From CTSoil-075 sp042610375 (GTDB taxonomy: Bacteria; Bacillota; Negativicutes; DSM-13327): a DNA stretch of 64,000 nucleotides. The stretch lies in NCBI RefSeq assembly GCF_042610375.1, contig NZ_JBGJZL010000003.1, positions 372,001 through 436,000 on the forward strand. Reading direction: 5' to 3'. Below are positions 45,696 through 54,704 of the stretch, piece by piece; position 1 is the stretch's first letter; each line of letters begins with the position of its first letter. The notes beneath the pieces are model-generated. The model worked only from the letters and a program-made list of their open reading frames with translations. It made no database searches and was not told where the DNA came from. The translations under genes and the position numbers were made by a program.

Positions 45696-47513
45696 ATGAA
45701 GGATGCAGTTTATGATGAATTTATTGATAGATTGCGCTCAGAATGTGATATTGTAAGCATTCTATCAGATTATGTACCTTTGAAAAAGAAAGGTAAAAAT
45801 TATTGGGGTTGTTGTCCATTTCATCATGAGAATACTCCATCATTTTCTGTAACGACTGAAAAAGGTTTTTATTATTGTTTTGGCTGCCAAAGTGGAGGCA
45901 ATGTATTTAATTTTCTGATGAAAATTGAAAATATTAGCTTTTTTGATGCTGTGAAAATGTTGGCGCAAAAAATGAATATTCCAGTGCCGCAAAAAGAAAG
46001 AACGGCACAGGAATTGACTAGGGAGCGGGAAATAACCAAACTCTATCGTGTAAACGAAATGGCGAGGGACTTTTTTTATGCTTGTTTGACGAAAACTGCG
46101 TATGGTAAAACCGCTCAGGAATACTTACAAGGTCGTGGTATTACAATCGAAATGATTGAAAGCTTTAAGATTGGTTTTGCTCCACCCGCTTGGGATAAAT
46201 TAGTGCAAGCATTTTTGGGGCGGGGTGTGGAACAGGATCTTTTACTGAAAGCTGGATTGGCAGTACAACGAAACTCTAGTGAGGGAGTTTATGATCGGTT
46301 TCGGAATCGAATTATGTTTCCGATTAGCGATGTGCGGGGGAGGATCGTTGGTTTTGGTGGGCGGGTCATGGATGAAAGTCAGCCCAAATATTTAAACTCT
46401 CCAGAGACTCTTGTTTTTAACAAAAGACATATTCTGTTTGGTTTTGATACTGCGCATAAGTTTATTAAAGAATGTGGACAGGCTATCGTAGTAGAAGGTT
46501 ATATGGATGTCATTACAGCTCATGCTTTTGGAATAAAAAATGTAGTCGCTTCTCTAGGTACAGCATTTTCTCCAGAGCAAGGAAATTTGATGCTCCGCCT
46601 CAGTCGTGACCATGCAATTGAAATATTATTTGCCTATGACAGCGATTCTGCAGGTCAAAATGCTACTTCACGGGCTTTATCAATTTTGCGTAATATGGGG
46701 GCTAATGTCCGAGTTGTTTTAATTCCTGATGGAAAAGATCCTGATGCATTTATCCGCAAGCATGGAGCAGAAGCCTTTAAAGTACTCATTAAAGATGCCG
46801 TAGATTTCTTAGAATATCAAATAAAACAAGCTTTTGATACGACGGATCATAGTAATCTTGAAGGTAAGGTTGCAGTTGTATCAAAAATAGTGCCTGTTTT
46901 AGGAGCGGCTAATAATGCTGTAGAGGTGAATGCCCATATTGCTCGTATATCACAAGCGTTATCCATTGATGAAAGTGCAATACGTAGTGAAGTGCGAAAA
47001 TTTTTATTTCAAAATAAAAAGGATAAAAATGTAAAAGTGGGAAAGAATATATCCAATATAATCGTTGCGCGTACCCCGTCAGTTGCCACTGAACAGGCTG
47101 AAAGACATATCATTCGATTAATGTGTGAAGATCGATCATTGATATCACATATTCAAACCAATCTTCCTGTTGAAGAAATACAGGGAGAGCAACGACGAGA
47201 AATCATTGAATTGATATTTAATGAGTATAATATGGGGAAGAATATTGTCGATAATGCTTGGACAATGTCCCTTAGTGAAGCCGCCAATGCAGAGTTATCT
47301 CTCATCATGCTGATTGATATACAATATAATGACATTGTAAAAATGGTTGATGATTGTATTAAAAGTATGAGATTGACAAAATTAAAAGGCCTATATGAAC
47401 AACATCGCTTGCGAGCTGATGAATTACAGCGTATGGGTGACGATCGCTTTTTGCAGGAATTAGCAGAAAGTCAGCGAATAAATAATGAAATTAACAAACT
47501 GCATTATTTATAA
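45696..47513 (+). CDS. dnaG: DNA primase
   Basis: Synthesises RNA primers for replication. 605 aa. The N-terminal CHC2 zinc finger has CCPFHHENTPSF and YYCFGCQSGG (residues 38-68). The TOPRIM core has VVEGYMDVITAH and FAYDSDSAGQNA. The C-terminal DnaB-interaction domain is more diverged. AAAGGTGAT precedes ATG 45696. It forms the macromolecular-synthesis operon with rpoD. Confidence 0.97.
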   Translation: MKDAVYDEFIDRLRSECDIVSILSDYVPLKKKGKNYWGCCPFHHENTPSFSVTTEKGFYYCFGCQSGGNVFNFLMKIENISFFDAVKMLAQKMNIPVPQKERTAQELTREREITKLYRVNEMARDFFYACLTKTAYGKTAQEYLQGRGITIEMIESFKIGFAPPAWDKLVQAFLGRGVEQDLLLKAGLAVQRNSSEGVYDRFRNRIMFPISDVRGRIVGFGGRVMDESQPKYLNSPETLVFNKRHILFGFDTAHKFIKECGQAIVVEGYMDVITAHAFGIKNVVASLGTAFSPEQGNLMLRLSRDHAIEILFAYDSDSAGQNATSRALSILRNMGANVRVVLIPDGKDPDAFIRKHGAEAFKVLIKDAVDFLEYQIKQAFDTTDHSNLEGKVAVVSKIVPVLGAANNAVEVNAHIARISQALSIDESAIRSEVRKFLFQNKKDKNVKVGKNISNIIVARTPSVATEQAERHIIRLMCEDRSLISHIQTNLPVEEIQGEQRREIIELIFNEYNMGKNIVDNAWTMSLSEAANAELSLIMLIDIQYNDIVKMVDDCIKSMRLTKLKGLYEQHRLRADELQRMGDDRFLQELAESQRINNEINKLHYL

Positions 47514-47565
47514 ATGAAAAATAAACTAAGCCTTGATTGGGAGACCAATAGAGGAGGGGAGTAAA

Positions 47566-48681
47566 ATGACAGAAAAGAAGAATATACCCAGTGAACATGT
47601 AACGAAATTGGTGAATAAAGGTAAAAAACACGGTGGTGTTTTAACCTATGGTGAGATCATGGATACTCTCCAAAGTGAAGATTTATCTCCTGATGAAATT
47701 GATGATATGTATGAAGTATTTTCAAGCAAAGGGATTGAAATAGTAGATGAACTTCCCGATGATGCTGAGCGGGCTGAAGAGCCTGAAGTATTAGAAAAAG
47801 AAGAAATTACTGCAGATGAAGTCGATATCGATTTAAGCATTCCTGATGGTATTAGTATTGATGATCCTGTTCGTATGTATCTGAAGGAAATTGGTAGAGT
47901 TCCATTATTGACTGGTGATGAAGAGATAAAACTTGCTCAGCGTATGGAACAAGGGGATGAAGAAGCAAAACGACGTTTAGCTGAAGCTAATTTACGTTTA
48001 GTTGTTAGTATCGCAAAACGTTATGTTGGGCGTGGGATGTTATTTTTAGACTTGATTCAAGAAGGTAACTTAGGTTTGATCAAAGCTGTTGAAAAATTTG
48101 ATTATAACAAAGGTTATAAATTCAGTACCTATGCGACATGGTGGATTCGTCAAGCGATTACACGTGCGATTGCTGACCAAGCGCGAACCATTCGAATTCC
48201 GGTGCATATGGTAGAGACGATTAATAAATTGATTCGTGTATCAAGGCAGCTGCTTCAAGAGCTTGGACGTGAACCACAACCTGAAGAAATTGGTAAGGAA
48301 ATGGATATTAGTGTTGAGCGAGTACGTGAAATTATGAAAATCGCTCAAGAGCCAGTATCTTTAGAGACTCCAATCGGTGAAGAAGAAGATTCTCATTTGG
48401 GAGATTTCATTGAAGATCAGGATGCACCTGCTCCAGCCGAAGCTGCTTCTTTTATGTTATTAAAAGAGCAGTTGGAAGAGGTATTGGATACGCTGACTCC
48501 TCGCGAGGAAAAAGTTCTCAGACTTAGATTTGGACTTGATGATGGACGAGCGCGTACGTTAGAAGAAGTTGGACAACATTTTGGTGTTACCCGAGAACGG
48601 ATTCGCCAAATTGAAGCGAAGGCTCTTAGAAAATTAAGACATCCTAGCCGTAGTAAGAAATTAAAAGACTTTTTAGAATAA
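47566..48681 (+). CDS. rpoD: RNA polymerase sigma factor RpoD (SigA)
   Basis: The housekeeping sigma factor, 371 aa. Region 1.1 lies at the N-terminus (GKKHGGVLTYGEIMD); region 1.2 has DPVRMYLKEIGRVPLLT; region 2 has NLRLVVSIAKRYVGRGM and KFSTYATWWIRQAITRA; region 4.2 has VTRERIRQIEAKALRKLRHP. AGGAGGGG precedes ATG 47566. The short form lacks the large non-conserved region of proteobacterial RpoD. Promoters read here match TTGACA/TATAAT. Confidence 0.98.
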   Translation: MTEKKNIPSEHVTKLVNKGKKHGGVLTYGEIMDTLQSEDLSPDEIDDMYEVFSSKGIEIVDELPDDAERAEEPEVLEKEEITADEVDIDLSIPDGISIDDPVRMYLKEIGRVPLLTGDEEIKLAQRMEQGDEEAKRRLAEANLRLVVSIAKRYVGRGMLFLDLIQEGNLGLIKAVEKFDYNKGYKFSTYATWWIRQAITRAIADQARTIRIPVHMVETINKLIRVSRQLLQELGREPQPEEIGKEMDISVERVREIMKIAQEPVSLETPIGEEEDSHLGDFIEDQDAPAPAEAASFMLLKEQLEEVLDTLTPREEKVLRLRFGLDDGRARTLEEVGQHFGVTRERIRQIEAKALRKLRHPSRSKKLKDFLE

Positions 48682-48790
48682 CTTTGGTATTTGATAAAAA
48701 CAGTAGCAGGTTTTTACAGCAGGAAATAAGGGATGGTTTCATATTATTATAAGAAGAAGCTTAAGTAGCGCAATAGGGTGTTGATAAAGC

Positions 48791-48830
48791 GGAATCAGCA
48801 TAGATTAGTAAAATAATATATTTTTGATTC
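48791..48830 (+). repeat. Possible degenerate copy of the interspersed repeat
   Basis: GGAATCA (48791-48797) and TGATTC (48825-48830) resemble the stem of the repeats at 51625 and 60988, but the tail is not conserved. Weak. Confidence 0.3.
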
Positions 48831-48845
48831 TGTGAAAAAAAGTTA

Positions 48846-48874
48846 TTGACATAACATTGCTGTTATATTATAAT
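48846..48874 (+). promoter_or_regulatory. Consensus promoter of the tRNA cluster
   Basis: TTGACA (48846-48851), exactly 17 bp, TATAAT (48869-48874). It is a full-consensus sigma-A promoter about 19 bases before the first tRNA. Confidence 0.95.
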
Positions 48875-48892
48875 AATCAATGTTGGTGAAAT

Positions 48893-48968
48893 TCCTGGAT
48901 AGCTCAGTTGGTAGAGCAATCGGCTGTTAACCGATCGGTCGTAGGTTCGAGTCCTACTCCAGGAGCCA
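48893..48968 (+). tRNA. tRNA-Asn (GTT)
   Basis: A full cloverleaf with acceptor TCCTGGA/TCCAGGA, discriminator G and encoded CCA. The anticodon GTT is at 48926-48928. First of four tRNAs. Confidence 0.97.
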
Positions 48969-48980
48969 TTTTCATTACGA

Positions 48981-49055
48981 GGGCCTATAGCTCAGCGGTA
49001 GAGCAGCCGGCTCATAACCGGCTGGTCCCTGGTTCGATCCCAGGTGGGCCCACCA
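48981..49055 (+). tRNA. tRNA-Met (CAT), elongator-like
   Basis: Acceptor GGGCCTA pairs with TGGGCCC; CCA is encoded; the anticodon CAT is at 49013-49015. A paired first position argues against initiator tRNA. A CAT anticodon could instead be tRNA-Ile modified to lysidine; the body does not decide this. Confidence 0.9.
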
Positions 49056-49072
49056 TTTAAATTAAGACATAT

Positions 49073-49147
49073 GGCCCGTTGGTCAAGCGGTCAAGACACC
49101 GCCCTTTCACGGCGGTATCGGGGGTTCGATTCCCCCACGGGTCACCA
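49073..49147 (+). tRNA. tRNA-Glu (TTC)
   Basis: Acceptor GGCCCGT/ACGGGTC, anticodon stem CCGCC/GGCGG, anticodon TTC at 49106-49108, encoded CCA. Confidence 0.96.
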
Positions 49148-49151
49148 TCTC

Positions 49152-49227
<76 letters not shown>

Positions 49228-49239
49228 CATGATATCGAG

Positions 49240-49266
49240 ATGCAAAGCATATGCTTTGCATTTTTT
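49240..49266 (+). terminator. tRNA cluster terminator
   Basis: ATGCAAAGC pairs with GCTTTGCAT around ATAT, followed by six T. Confidence 0.93.
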
Positions 49267-49306
49267 AGTTTAGGTAAGTTAATCATATGAAGTGAGGTGA
49301 GGGAAA

Positions 49307-49996
49307 ATGAAACTTGGTGAACGATTGGCAGCGCTAGGAGCTTTTGTGCCTCAAGGGGCACGTTTGGCTGATATTGGCACAGATCATGGATATTTACCAA
49401 TTGAGCTAATACAGAAAAAAATTGCTATTTCTGCTGTTGCAGGTGATATTCATAAAGGACCTTATCAAGCAGCGAAAGACAATATAGAGAGTTTAGGATT
49501 GGAAGAAAAGATTTCTGTGCGCTTTGGTAATGGATTAGCAGTGCTTTCTCCTGGTGAAGTTGATACAGTCGTCATTGCTGGTATGGGTGGTAGTACGATT
49601 ATTGAGATCTTAAAAAGTCAACCTGAAGTAACATCTTCTGTTACACGTCTTATTTTACAACCGATGATCGCAGCAGTGGCCGTACGCTCTTGGTTAACTG
49701 CGAACAAATGGTGCATTGTGGATGAAGCCTTGGTGCAAGACGAGGGGCGATTGTATGAAATTATTGTAGCGGAGCAAGGGGTTTCCCCTGAATTTGAATC
49801 GATTATGTATGATATTGGTATGATATTATGGAAGAAGAAACCAAAGCTACTAGGGTTACACCTTGATCACTTAATTGCCCAAACTGAGCGGGTGTTACGC
49901 GAAATGGCAAATAGTGACAGTGCACAACAAAGTTCCAAATTTGATGAGTATACCAAGAGATTGGAACAATTGGAGGCTAAGAGACAATGTCTGTAA
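49307..49996 (+). CDS. trmK: tRNA m1A22 methyltransferase TrmK
   Basis: A class I SAM methyltransferase (229 aa) that forms m1A22 in tRNA. It starts MKLGERLAALGAFVPQGARL, then ADIGTDHGYLPIELI (SAM motif) and VIAGMGGSTIIEIL. A C-terminal coiled coil (about 175-228) is typical. It overlaps nif3 by ten bases. Corresponds to Bacillus yqfN after sigA. Confidence 0.94.
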   Translation: MKLGERLAALGAFVPQGARLADIGTDHGYLPIELIQKKIAISAVAGDIHKGPYQAAKDNIESLGLEEKISVRFGNGLAVLSPGEVDTVVIAGMGGSTIIEILKSQPEVTSSVTRLILQPMIAAVAVRSWLTANKWCIVDEALVQDEGRLYEIIVAEQGVSPEFESIMYDIGMILWKKKPKLLGLHLDHLIAQTERVLREMANSDSAQQSSKFDEYTKRLEQLEAKRQCL

Positions 49997-51105
49997 AATG
50001 TCAGGTTATAATGGATGCTGTGGAGCGATTGGCGCCAAGATATCTGGCTGAAAGTTGGGATAATGTAGGCTTACTATTAGGTAGCCCTGCCCAAAAAATT
50101 TCTAAGATATTAGTCACTTTGGATGTGACTCAATCCGTTGCCGATCAGGCTATTGAAGATGGTATTGATTTGATTATTACTCATCACCCAGTTATCTTCA
50201 AAGCGTTTAAAAACATTCGTACTGATTTACCGCAGGGACAACTTTTAGCAAGTTTATTAAAAGCAGATATTGCAGTATATGCTACTCATACCAATCTTGA
50301 TAGTGCAATTGGTGGTGTGAATGATATTTTGGCAGAAAGATTCCAGCTACAGGATGCCAAGCCTCTTGCAGTGAGTTATACAGAAAAACTGTATAAGTTA
50401 ATTGTGTTTATACCAAAAACTCATTTAGAGATTGTGCGCAAGGCTATGACGGAAGCTGGAGCTGGACATCTTGGAAACTATAGTCACTGTACATTTACAA
50501 CACCTGGTACGGGAACGTTTATGCCTTTAGAGCAGGCAAAGCCTTTTATTGGACAATCAAGTACGCTGGAATTTGTCGAAGAAGTTCGCCTAGAAACAAT
50601 TGTAACGGAGAAAAACAGTCGACGAATTATCAAGGAAATGCTGAAAGCTCATCCTTATGAAGAGGTAGCTTACGATTTAATTCTCCTTACTAATTCTGGC
50701 GATACCCTGGGGTTAGGACGTATCGGCAAATTGGCAACGCCTATGTTGCTGCATCAGTTTGTTGTTTGCGTTAAAAATTCATTAGGTATCGAGTATGCGA
50801 GTGTAGCCGGATCTAAAGAAAAGATGATCAAAAAAGTGGCAGTGTGTGGGGGAAGCGGTGCTAGTTTAATACATAAAGCGGCTTTTGCTGGTGCTGATGT
50901 ACTTGTTACGGGTGATGTAAAATATCATGAAGCGCAAGATGCATTAGCTGCTGGTATTGCAGTAATTGATGCTGGACATTTTGCAACAGAGCAACCCGTA
51001 GTCTCTCATGTGGCTGAATATCTCATGGCATGTGGGAAACGGGATAAATGGGGCGTGGATATTGCTGTTGATTCTGTCAATCAAGATGTATTAGTCGTCT
51101 ATTGA
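49987..51105 (+). CDS. NIF3-family metal-binding protein (YqfO type)
   Basis: A 372-aa NIF3-like dinuclear-metal protein with the extra central PII/CutA-like insert of YqfO. Metal-site motifs: ITHHPVIFKAFKNI, THTNLDSAIGGVND and ITGDVKYHEAQDAL-type VTGDVKYHEAQDA near residue 308, then DAGHFATEQP. GTP cyclohydrolase annotation in this family is doubtful. It is translationally coupled to trmK, a conserved pair. Confidence 0.92.
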   Translation: MSVKCQVIMDAVERLAPRYLAESWDNVGLLLGSPAQKISKILVTLDVTQSVADQAIEDGIDLIITHHPVIFKAFKNIRTDLPQGQLLASLLKADIAVYATHTNLDSAIGGVNDILAERFQLQDAKPLAVSYTEKLYKLIVFIPKTHLEIVRKAMTEAGAGHLGNYSHCTFTTPGTGTFMPLEQAKPFIGQSSTLEFVEEVRLETIVTEKNSRRIIKEMLKAHPYEEVAYDLILLTNSGDTLGLGRIGKLATPMLLHQFVVCVKNSLGIEYASVAGSKEKMIKKVAVCGGSGASLIHKAAFAGADVLVTGDVKYHEAQDALAAGIAVIDAGHFATEQPVVSHVAEYLMACGKRDKWGVDIAVDSVNQDVLVVY

Positions 51106-51148
51106 TAAAAATTTTAGCATGTGGGAAATATTACAAAATGCATCTATA

Positions 51149-51177
51149 TTGACGATGATTGTTTTCTGTGATAAAAT
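51149..51177 (+). promoter_or_regulatory. rnpB promoter
   Basis: TTGACG (51149-51154), a 17-bp spacer and TAAAAT (51172-51177), just before the RNase P RNA. Confidence 0.8.
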
Positions 51178-51207
51178 ATTAATCTAGCTAATTAAATAAT
51201 CTTTATA

Positions 51208-51570
51208 AGTGCTGTGAGTAGGAAAGATGATCGCGGATGCCCATAAAGCATACGAGGAAAGTCCGAGCTCCATAGGGCAGGGTGCTGGATAACGTCCAGC
51301 GAGGGCGACCTCAGGGAAAGTGCCATAGAAATGTAAACCGCCGGTTATGCCGGTAAGGATGGAACGGTGCGGTAAGAGCGCACCAGCAGTCAGGTGACTG
51401 GCTGGCTAGGTAAACCCCACCTGGAGCAAGACCAAATAGGGAAGGGATGAAGCTGCCCGCTGAACCTTCCGGGTTGCGTCGCTAGAGCTGTCAGGTAACT
51501 GCCAGACTAGATAGATGATCATCACCACGTAAGTGGAACAAAACTCGGCTTATTGATAACTCACAACCTA
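51208..51570 (+). ncRNA. rnpB: RNase P RNA, class A
   Basis: Catalytic RNA that matures tRNA 5' ends. Conserved blocks: GAGGAAAGTCCGAGCTCC (P4 5' side, 51253-51270), AGACCAAATAGGG (about 51429), and ACAAAACTCGGCTTA (P4 3' side, about 51538). P1 is formed by GTGAGT (51214-51219) and ACTCAC (51559-51564). The exact ends are estimated from P1. Confidence 0.95.
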
Positions 51571-51583
51571 ATAAGAAAGATTG

Positions 51584-51617
51584 ACACGTAGTGCTCGATG
51601 AGAGAACTACGTGTTTT
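51584..51617 (+). terminator. rnpB terminator
   Basis: ACACGTAGT (51584-51592) pairs perfectly with ACTACGTGT (51606-51614), then TTT. Confidence 0.8.
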
Positions 51618-51624
51618 GCATTTC

Positions 51625-51677
51625 GGAATCAGAATGTATAACAATTTCTTGATTCCAAGTAAGAACGACTAAGACTT
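51625..51677 (+). repeat. Interspersed hairpin repeat after rnpB
   Basis: GGAATCA (51625-51631) pairs with TGATTCC (51650-51656), tail AAGTAAGAACGACTAAGACTT. The best-preserved copy of the family. Confidence 0.7.
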
Positions 51678-51720
51678 CTTTATAAATTTAATACCGGACT
51701 TAAATGAAAGAAAAAAACTA

Positions 51721-51787
51721 ATTAATAATTATATTATAGTAATTATAATTATTAATTGTTGACTTTTCTATGGTATTTTTCTACAAT
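51721..51787 (+). promoter_or_regulatory. trxA promoter with upstream AT palindrome
   Basis: TTGACT (51759-51764), a 17-bp spacer and TACAAT (51782-51787). Directly upstream, ATTAATAATTATA (51721-51733) is a perfect inverted repeat with 51744-51756, which may be an operator or an UP-like AT element. Confidence 0.75.
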
Positions 51788-51865
51788 ATAGATATACTCA
51801 TCTTTGTATAAGGAGATAAGTATTGAGCAGACTAAAAGTAAAATTGAAATAATGGAGGCTACATA

Positions 51866-52189
51866 ATGAGTGTATTAAATATTAGTAATGCAAGTGATTT
51901 CAATGATAAAGTGCTAAAAAGTGATAAACCAGTTCTTGTTGATTTTTGGGCACCTTGGTGTGGTCCTTGCAAAATGGTTGCTCCTGAACTTGAGGCTGTA
52001 GCTGAAGAATATGAAGATAAAGCGATTGTTGCTAAAATAAATGTTGATGAACAACAGCAACTAGCTAGTCAATATGATGTTATGAGTATTCCAACGTTAT
52101 TGATTCTCAAAGATGGGAAAGAAGTAAATCGTCTTGTTGGATATCGTCCTCGCAAAGATTTAATGGACGCTATTGATAAAATGATATAA
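51866..52189 (+). CDS. trxA: Thioredoxin
   Basis: A 107-aa thiol-disulfide reductase. The active site WAPWCGPCKM is at about residues 29-38, and the cis-proline segment SIPTLLILKDG follows. AATGGAGG precedes ATG 51866. Monocistronic with its own promoter and terminator. Confidence 0.97.
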   Translation: MSVLNISNASDFNDKVLKSDKPVLVDFWAPWCGPCKMVAPELEAVAEEYEDKAIVAKINVDEQQQLASQYDVMSIPTLLILKDGKEVNRLVGYRPRKDLMDAIDKMI

Positions 52190-52193
52190 TAAA

Positions 52194-52222
52194 AAAAGAC
52201 TTGGCTTAGCCAAGTCTTTTTT
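52194..52222 (+). terminator. trxA terminator
   Basis: GACTTGGC pairs with GCCAAGTC around TTA, flanked by A and T runs. Confidence 0.95.
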
Positions 52223-52311
52223 ACAAGTAATAGAAGATTTATTTACTTTGTTTTAAATCAAATTGTCGATTTTATTTAGAATGAATATTGTATATTTTTA
52301 TAAAATTTATA

Positions 52312-52340
52312 TTGTATAAAGAACGTTAATTTGCGATAAT
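52312..52340 (+). promoter_or_regulatory. Possible promoter of the hydrogenase operon
   Basis: TTGTAT (52312-52317), a 17-bp spacer and GATAAT (52335-52340). It is the best match in the 322-base gap between trxA and the radical SAM gene, which otherwise shows only AT-rich DNA. Confidence 0.5.
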
Positions 52341-52511
52341 AGAACGCAAGGAAGAACAGAATTGTCGAAATTTAAGCAGATTTGACAGAGTTGTTTAAAT
52401 GGTTTCAATTCCCGATTCTTGTCTGAGAAAATACACATCCTTTGGTAGTAGCAGTTTTTATAATGAAATCAATAGAATCATAGTATTGATGCAACATGGA
52501 GGGACTTATAG

Positions 52512-53510
52512 ATGATTATTTCGTGGAATACTACGCAGGAATGTAATATTAATTGCATTCATTGTTATCGTGATGCAGGGACTAAACAAAATAATGAATT
52601 AAGTACAGCAGAAGGCAAAAAATTGCTTGATGAAATGGGACGTGCTGGTTTTAAAATTATTATTCTAAGTGGTGGCGAACCACTGATGCGGAAAGATATT
52701 TATGAACTTATTGCCTATGCAAAAAGTATTGGTTTAAGACCCGTACTTGGTACAAATGGTATTTTAATTACTGAAGAAGTGGCGGTAAAGCTAAAAGCTG
52801 CAGGCCTTGGTGCAGCAGGGATTAGTCTTGACAGTGTTGATAAAAAAGTTCATGATAAATTTAGACAATCAGAAGGAGCTTGGGATAAGACTATTGCTGC
52901 TATGGCTGCTTGCCGAAAAGCAGGACTTCCTTTCCAAGTTCATACGACCATAACAAATTGGAATGAAAAAGAAGTTACACAAATTACTGATTTAGCAGTG
53001 GAAAAAGGCGCTATGGCTCATCACATTTTCTTCTTGGTACCAACAGGCAGAGGAAAAGATATTGAAGATACTACCTTAAAAACTGAAGAATATGAGGCTG
53101 TGCTTACCCGTATTTTAGAAAAGCAAAAAGAAGTATCCATTGAACTTAAGCCGACTTGTGCTCCTCAATTTATGCGAATCGCCAAAGAACGCAATATCCC
53201 TATGCGCTTTACTCGAGGTTGTTTAGCAGGTACTGGCTATTGCGTAATTTTACCAAATGGTAATGTACAAGCATGTCCATATTTACCTATCAAAATAGGT
53301 AATGTACGTGAGACTGATTTTGATATCATTTGGCGTGACAGTGAGATGTTTAATAAACTCCGTCATGAACCGTTAAAAGGTGGTTGTGGTACCTGTGGAT
53401 ATGATGGCATTTGTGGTGGCTGTCGTGCCCGTGCTTATTACTATTATGATGGTGACTATATGGCAGAGGAACCATGGTGTGACCGTGGAGTAAGAGAAAT
53501 AAAAAAATAA
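52512..53510 (+). CDS. Radical SAM/SPASM protein, AhbD/NirJ-like
   Basis: A 332-aa radical SAM enzyme. The cluster motif is ECNINCIHCYRDAG (CxxxCxxC, residues 11-18), with SGGEPLMR as the SAM-binding GGE motif. The C-terminus is Cys-rich (GCLAGTGYC, QACPYLP, GGCGTCGYDGICGGCRAR), fitting a second Fe-S cluster. The architecture resembles NirJ2 and AhbD, which act in heme d1 or siroheme-dependent heme b synthesis. It is 63 bases before a hydrogenase operon that needs a b-type cytochrome, consistent with heme supply. A peptide-modifying SPASM maturase is the main alternative, but no precursor peptide is seen. Confidence 0.8.
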   Translation: MIISWNTTQECNINCIHCYRDAGTKQNNELSTAEGKKLLDEMGRAGFKIIILSGGEPLMRKDIYELIAYAKSIGLRPVLGTNGILITEEVAVKLKAAGLGAAGISLDSVDKKVHDKFRQSEGAWDKTIAAMAACRKAGLPFQVHTTITNWNEKEVTQITDLAVEKGAMAHHIFFLVPTGRGKDIEDTTLKTEEYEAVLTRILEKQKEVSIELKPTCAPQFMRIAKERNIPMRFTRGCLAGTGYCVILPNGNVQACPYLPIKIGNVRETDFDIIWRDSEMFNKLRHEPLKGGCGTCGYDGICGGCRARAYYYYDGDYMAEEPWCDRGVREIKK

Positions 53511-53573
53511 AATCTCTTTGGTGGTAACACTTGACATAAGCAAGAAGGTTTTAAACGTGGGAGGAGGCCAATT

Positions 53574-54683
53574 ATGCAAAAAAATGATTCCTTGTGGGAC
53601 TTATTCCAACAAAAGAATTTGAGTAGACGTAATTTCCTGAAAACATGTGTAACCATTACTGGTATTTTAGGGTTATCGCCAATGATGATTCCTGAAGTGG
53701 TATCGGCTGCTGAAAAGAAAACGTTAGTGCCATTAATTTGGTTACATGGTCATGAGTGTACAGGGTGTGATGAGGCTTTCATTCGTTCCCAGACCCCGCT
53801 TGCATCAGATGTAATTTTAAATATGATTTCTTTGGAATACATGGATGTATTAGCGGCTGCTGCCGGTGAACCTTTAGAGCATCACTTACAAGAAACGATG
53901 AAAAAATATAACGGCAAGTATATTTTGGCAGTGGAAGGTGCCGTTCCTCTTCATGACGATGGGACCTCCTGTATGGTTGGTGGTAAACCTTTTGTGCAGA
54001 ACTTGAAGGAAGTGGCAAAAGGTGCTGCTGCTATCATTGAAGTCGGTTCTTGTGCAGCTTGGGGAGGAATTCAAGCTGCTAAACCGAATCCCACTAAATC
54101 TGTCTCTGTTAGTGATGTCGTGAGTGGAAAGACAATTATTAAAGTTCCTGGGTGCCCACCGATCCCTGAAGTTATTACGGGTGTGATTATGCATTACACT
54201 CTATTTGGCCAACTTCCGCCTCTTGATAGTAAAGGTCGTCCAAAACAATTTTTTGGCAATCGAATTCATGATACTTGTTATCGTAGACCGTTTTTTGATT
54301 CGGGAATGTTCGTAGAAAAATTTGATGATGCTGGCAGTAAAGCTGGTTGGTGTTTATATAAAGTTGGTTGTCGTGGTCCTGAAGCTTATAATTCTTGTGG
54401 TAATATGCGTTGGTGGAATGGACTTTCCTACCCTATTCAATCGGGAGCTCCTTGCGTAGGGTGTGCTTCGAATAATTTCTGGGATAATGATCCTTTTTAT
54501 GAACGTATGCCGAATATTCCTGTGGCAAATGTCATTGCAAATGCTGATAAAGTCGGTATTGTTACAGCAGGTGCATTAACTGCAGGCGTACTGATCCATG
54601 GAGCTCTTTCTGCTGTTCAGCATTCAAGACTTCATGGGGATAAACCAGATGGAGATAAATCAGAGACAGAAAAAAAAGAATAG
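53574..54683 (+). CDS. [NiFe] hydrogenase small subunit, group 1
   Basis: Electron-transfer subunit of a membrane-bound uptake hydrogenase, 369 aa. A Tat signal (SRRNFLK, residues 18-24) directs export of the folded dimer. Fe-S ligands: HECTGC (proximal), GSCAAWGG, GCPPIPEV, HDTCYRRPFF with CLYKVGCRGP, and a medial/distal set ending GAPCVGCASNNFWD. A C-terminal helix (about 320-345) anchors it in the membrane. The proximal motif is CTGC, not the CTCC of oxygen-tolerant enzymes, so it is predicted oxygen-sensitive. Confidence 0.95.
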   Translation: MQKNDSLWDLFQQKNLSRRNFLKTCVTITGILGLSPMMIPEVVSAAEKKTLVPLIWLHGHECTGCDEAFIRSQTPLASDVILNMISLEYMDVLAAAAGEPLEHHLQETMKKYNGKYILAVEGAVPLHDDGTSCMVGGKPFVQNLKEVAKGAAAIIEVGSCAAWGGIQAAKPNPTKSVSVSDVVSGKTIIKVPGCPPIPEVITGVIMHYTLFGQLPPLDSKGRPKQFFGNRIHDTCYRRPFFDSGMFVEKFDDAGSKAGWCLYKVGCRGPEAYNSCGNMRWWNGLSYPIQSGAPCVGCASNNFWDNDPFYERMPNIPVANVIANADKVGIVTAGALTAGVLIHGALSAVQHSRLHGDKPDGDKSETEKKE

Positions 54684-54704
54684 ACTAGGTAAGGGGGACA
54701 TCTG

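Noticed and set aside
53574..54683. Oxygen-tolerant hydrogenase
   Set aside because: The proximal cluster motif is CTGC without the extra cysteine of the six-Cys type.
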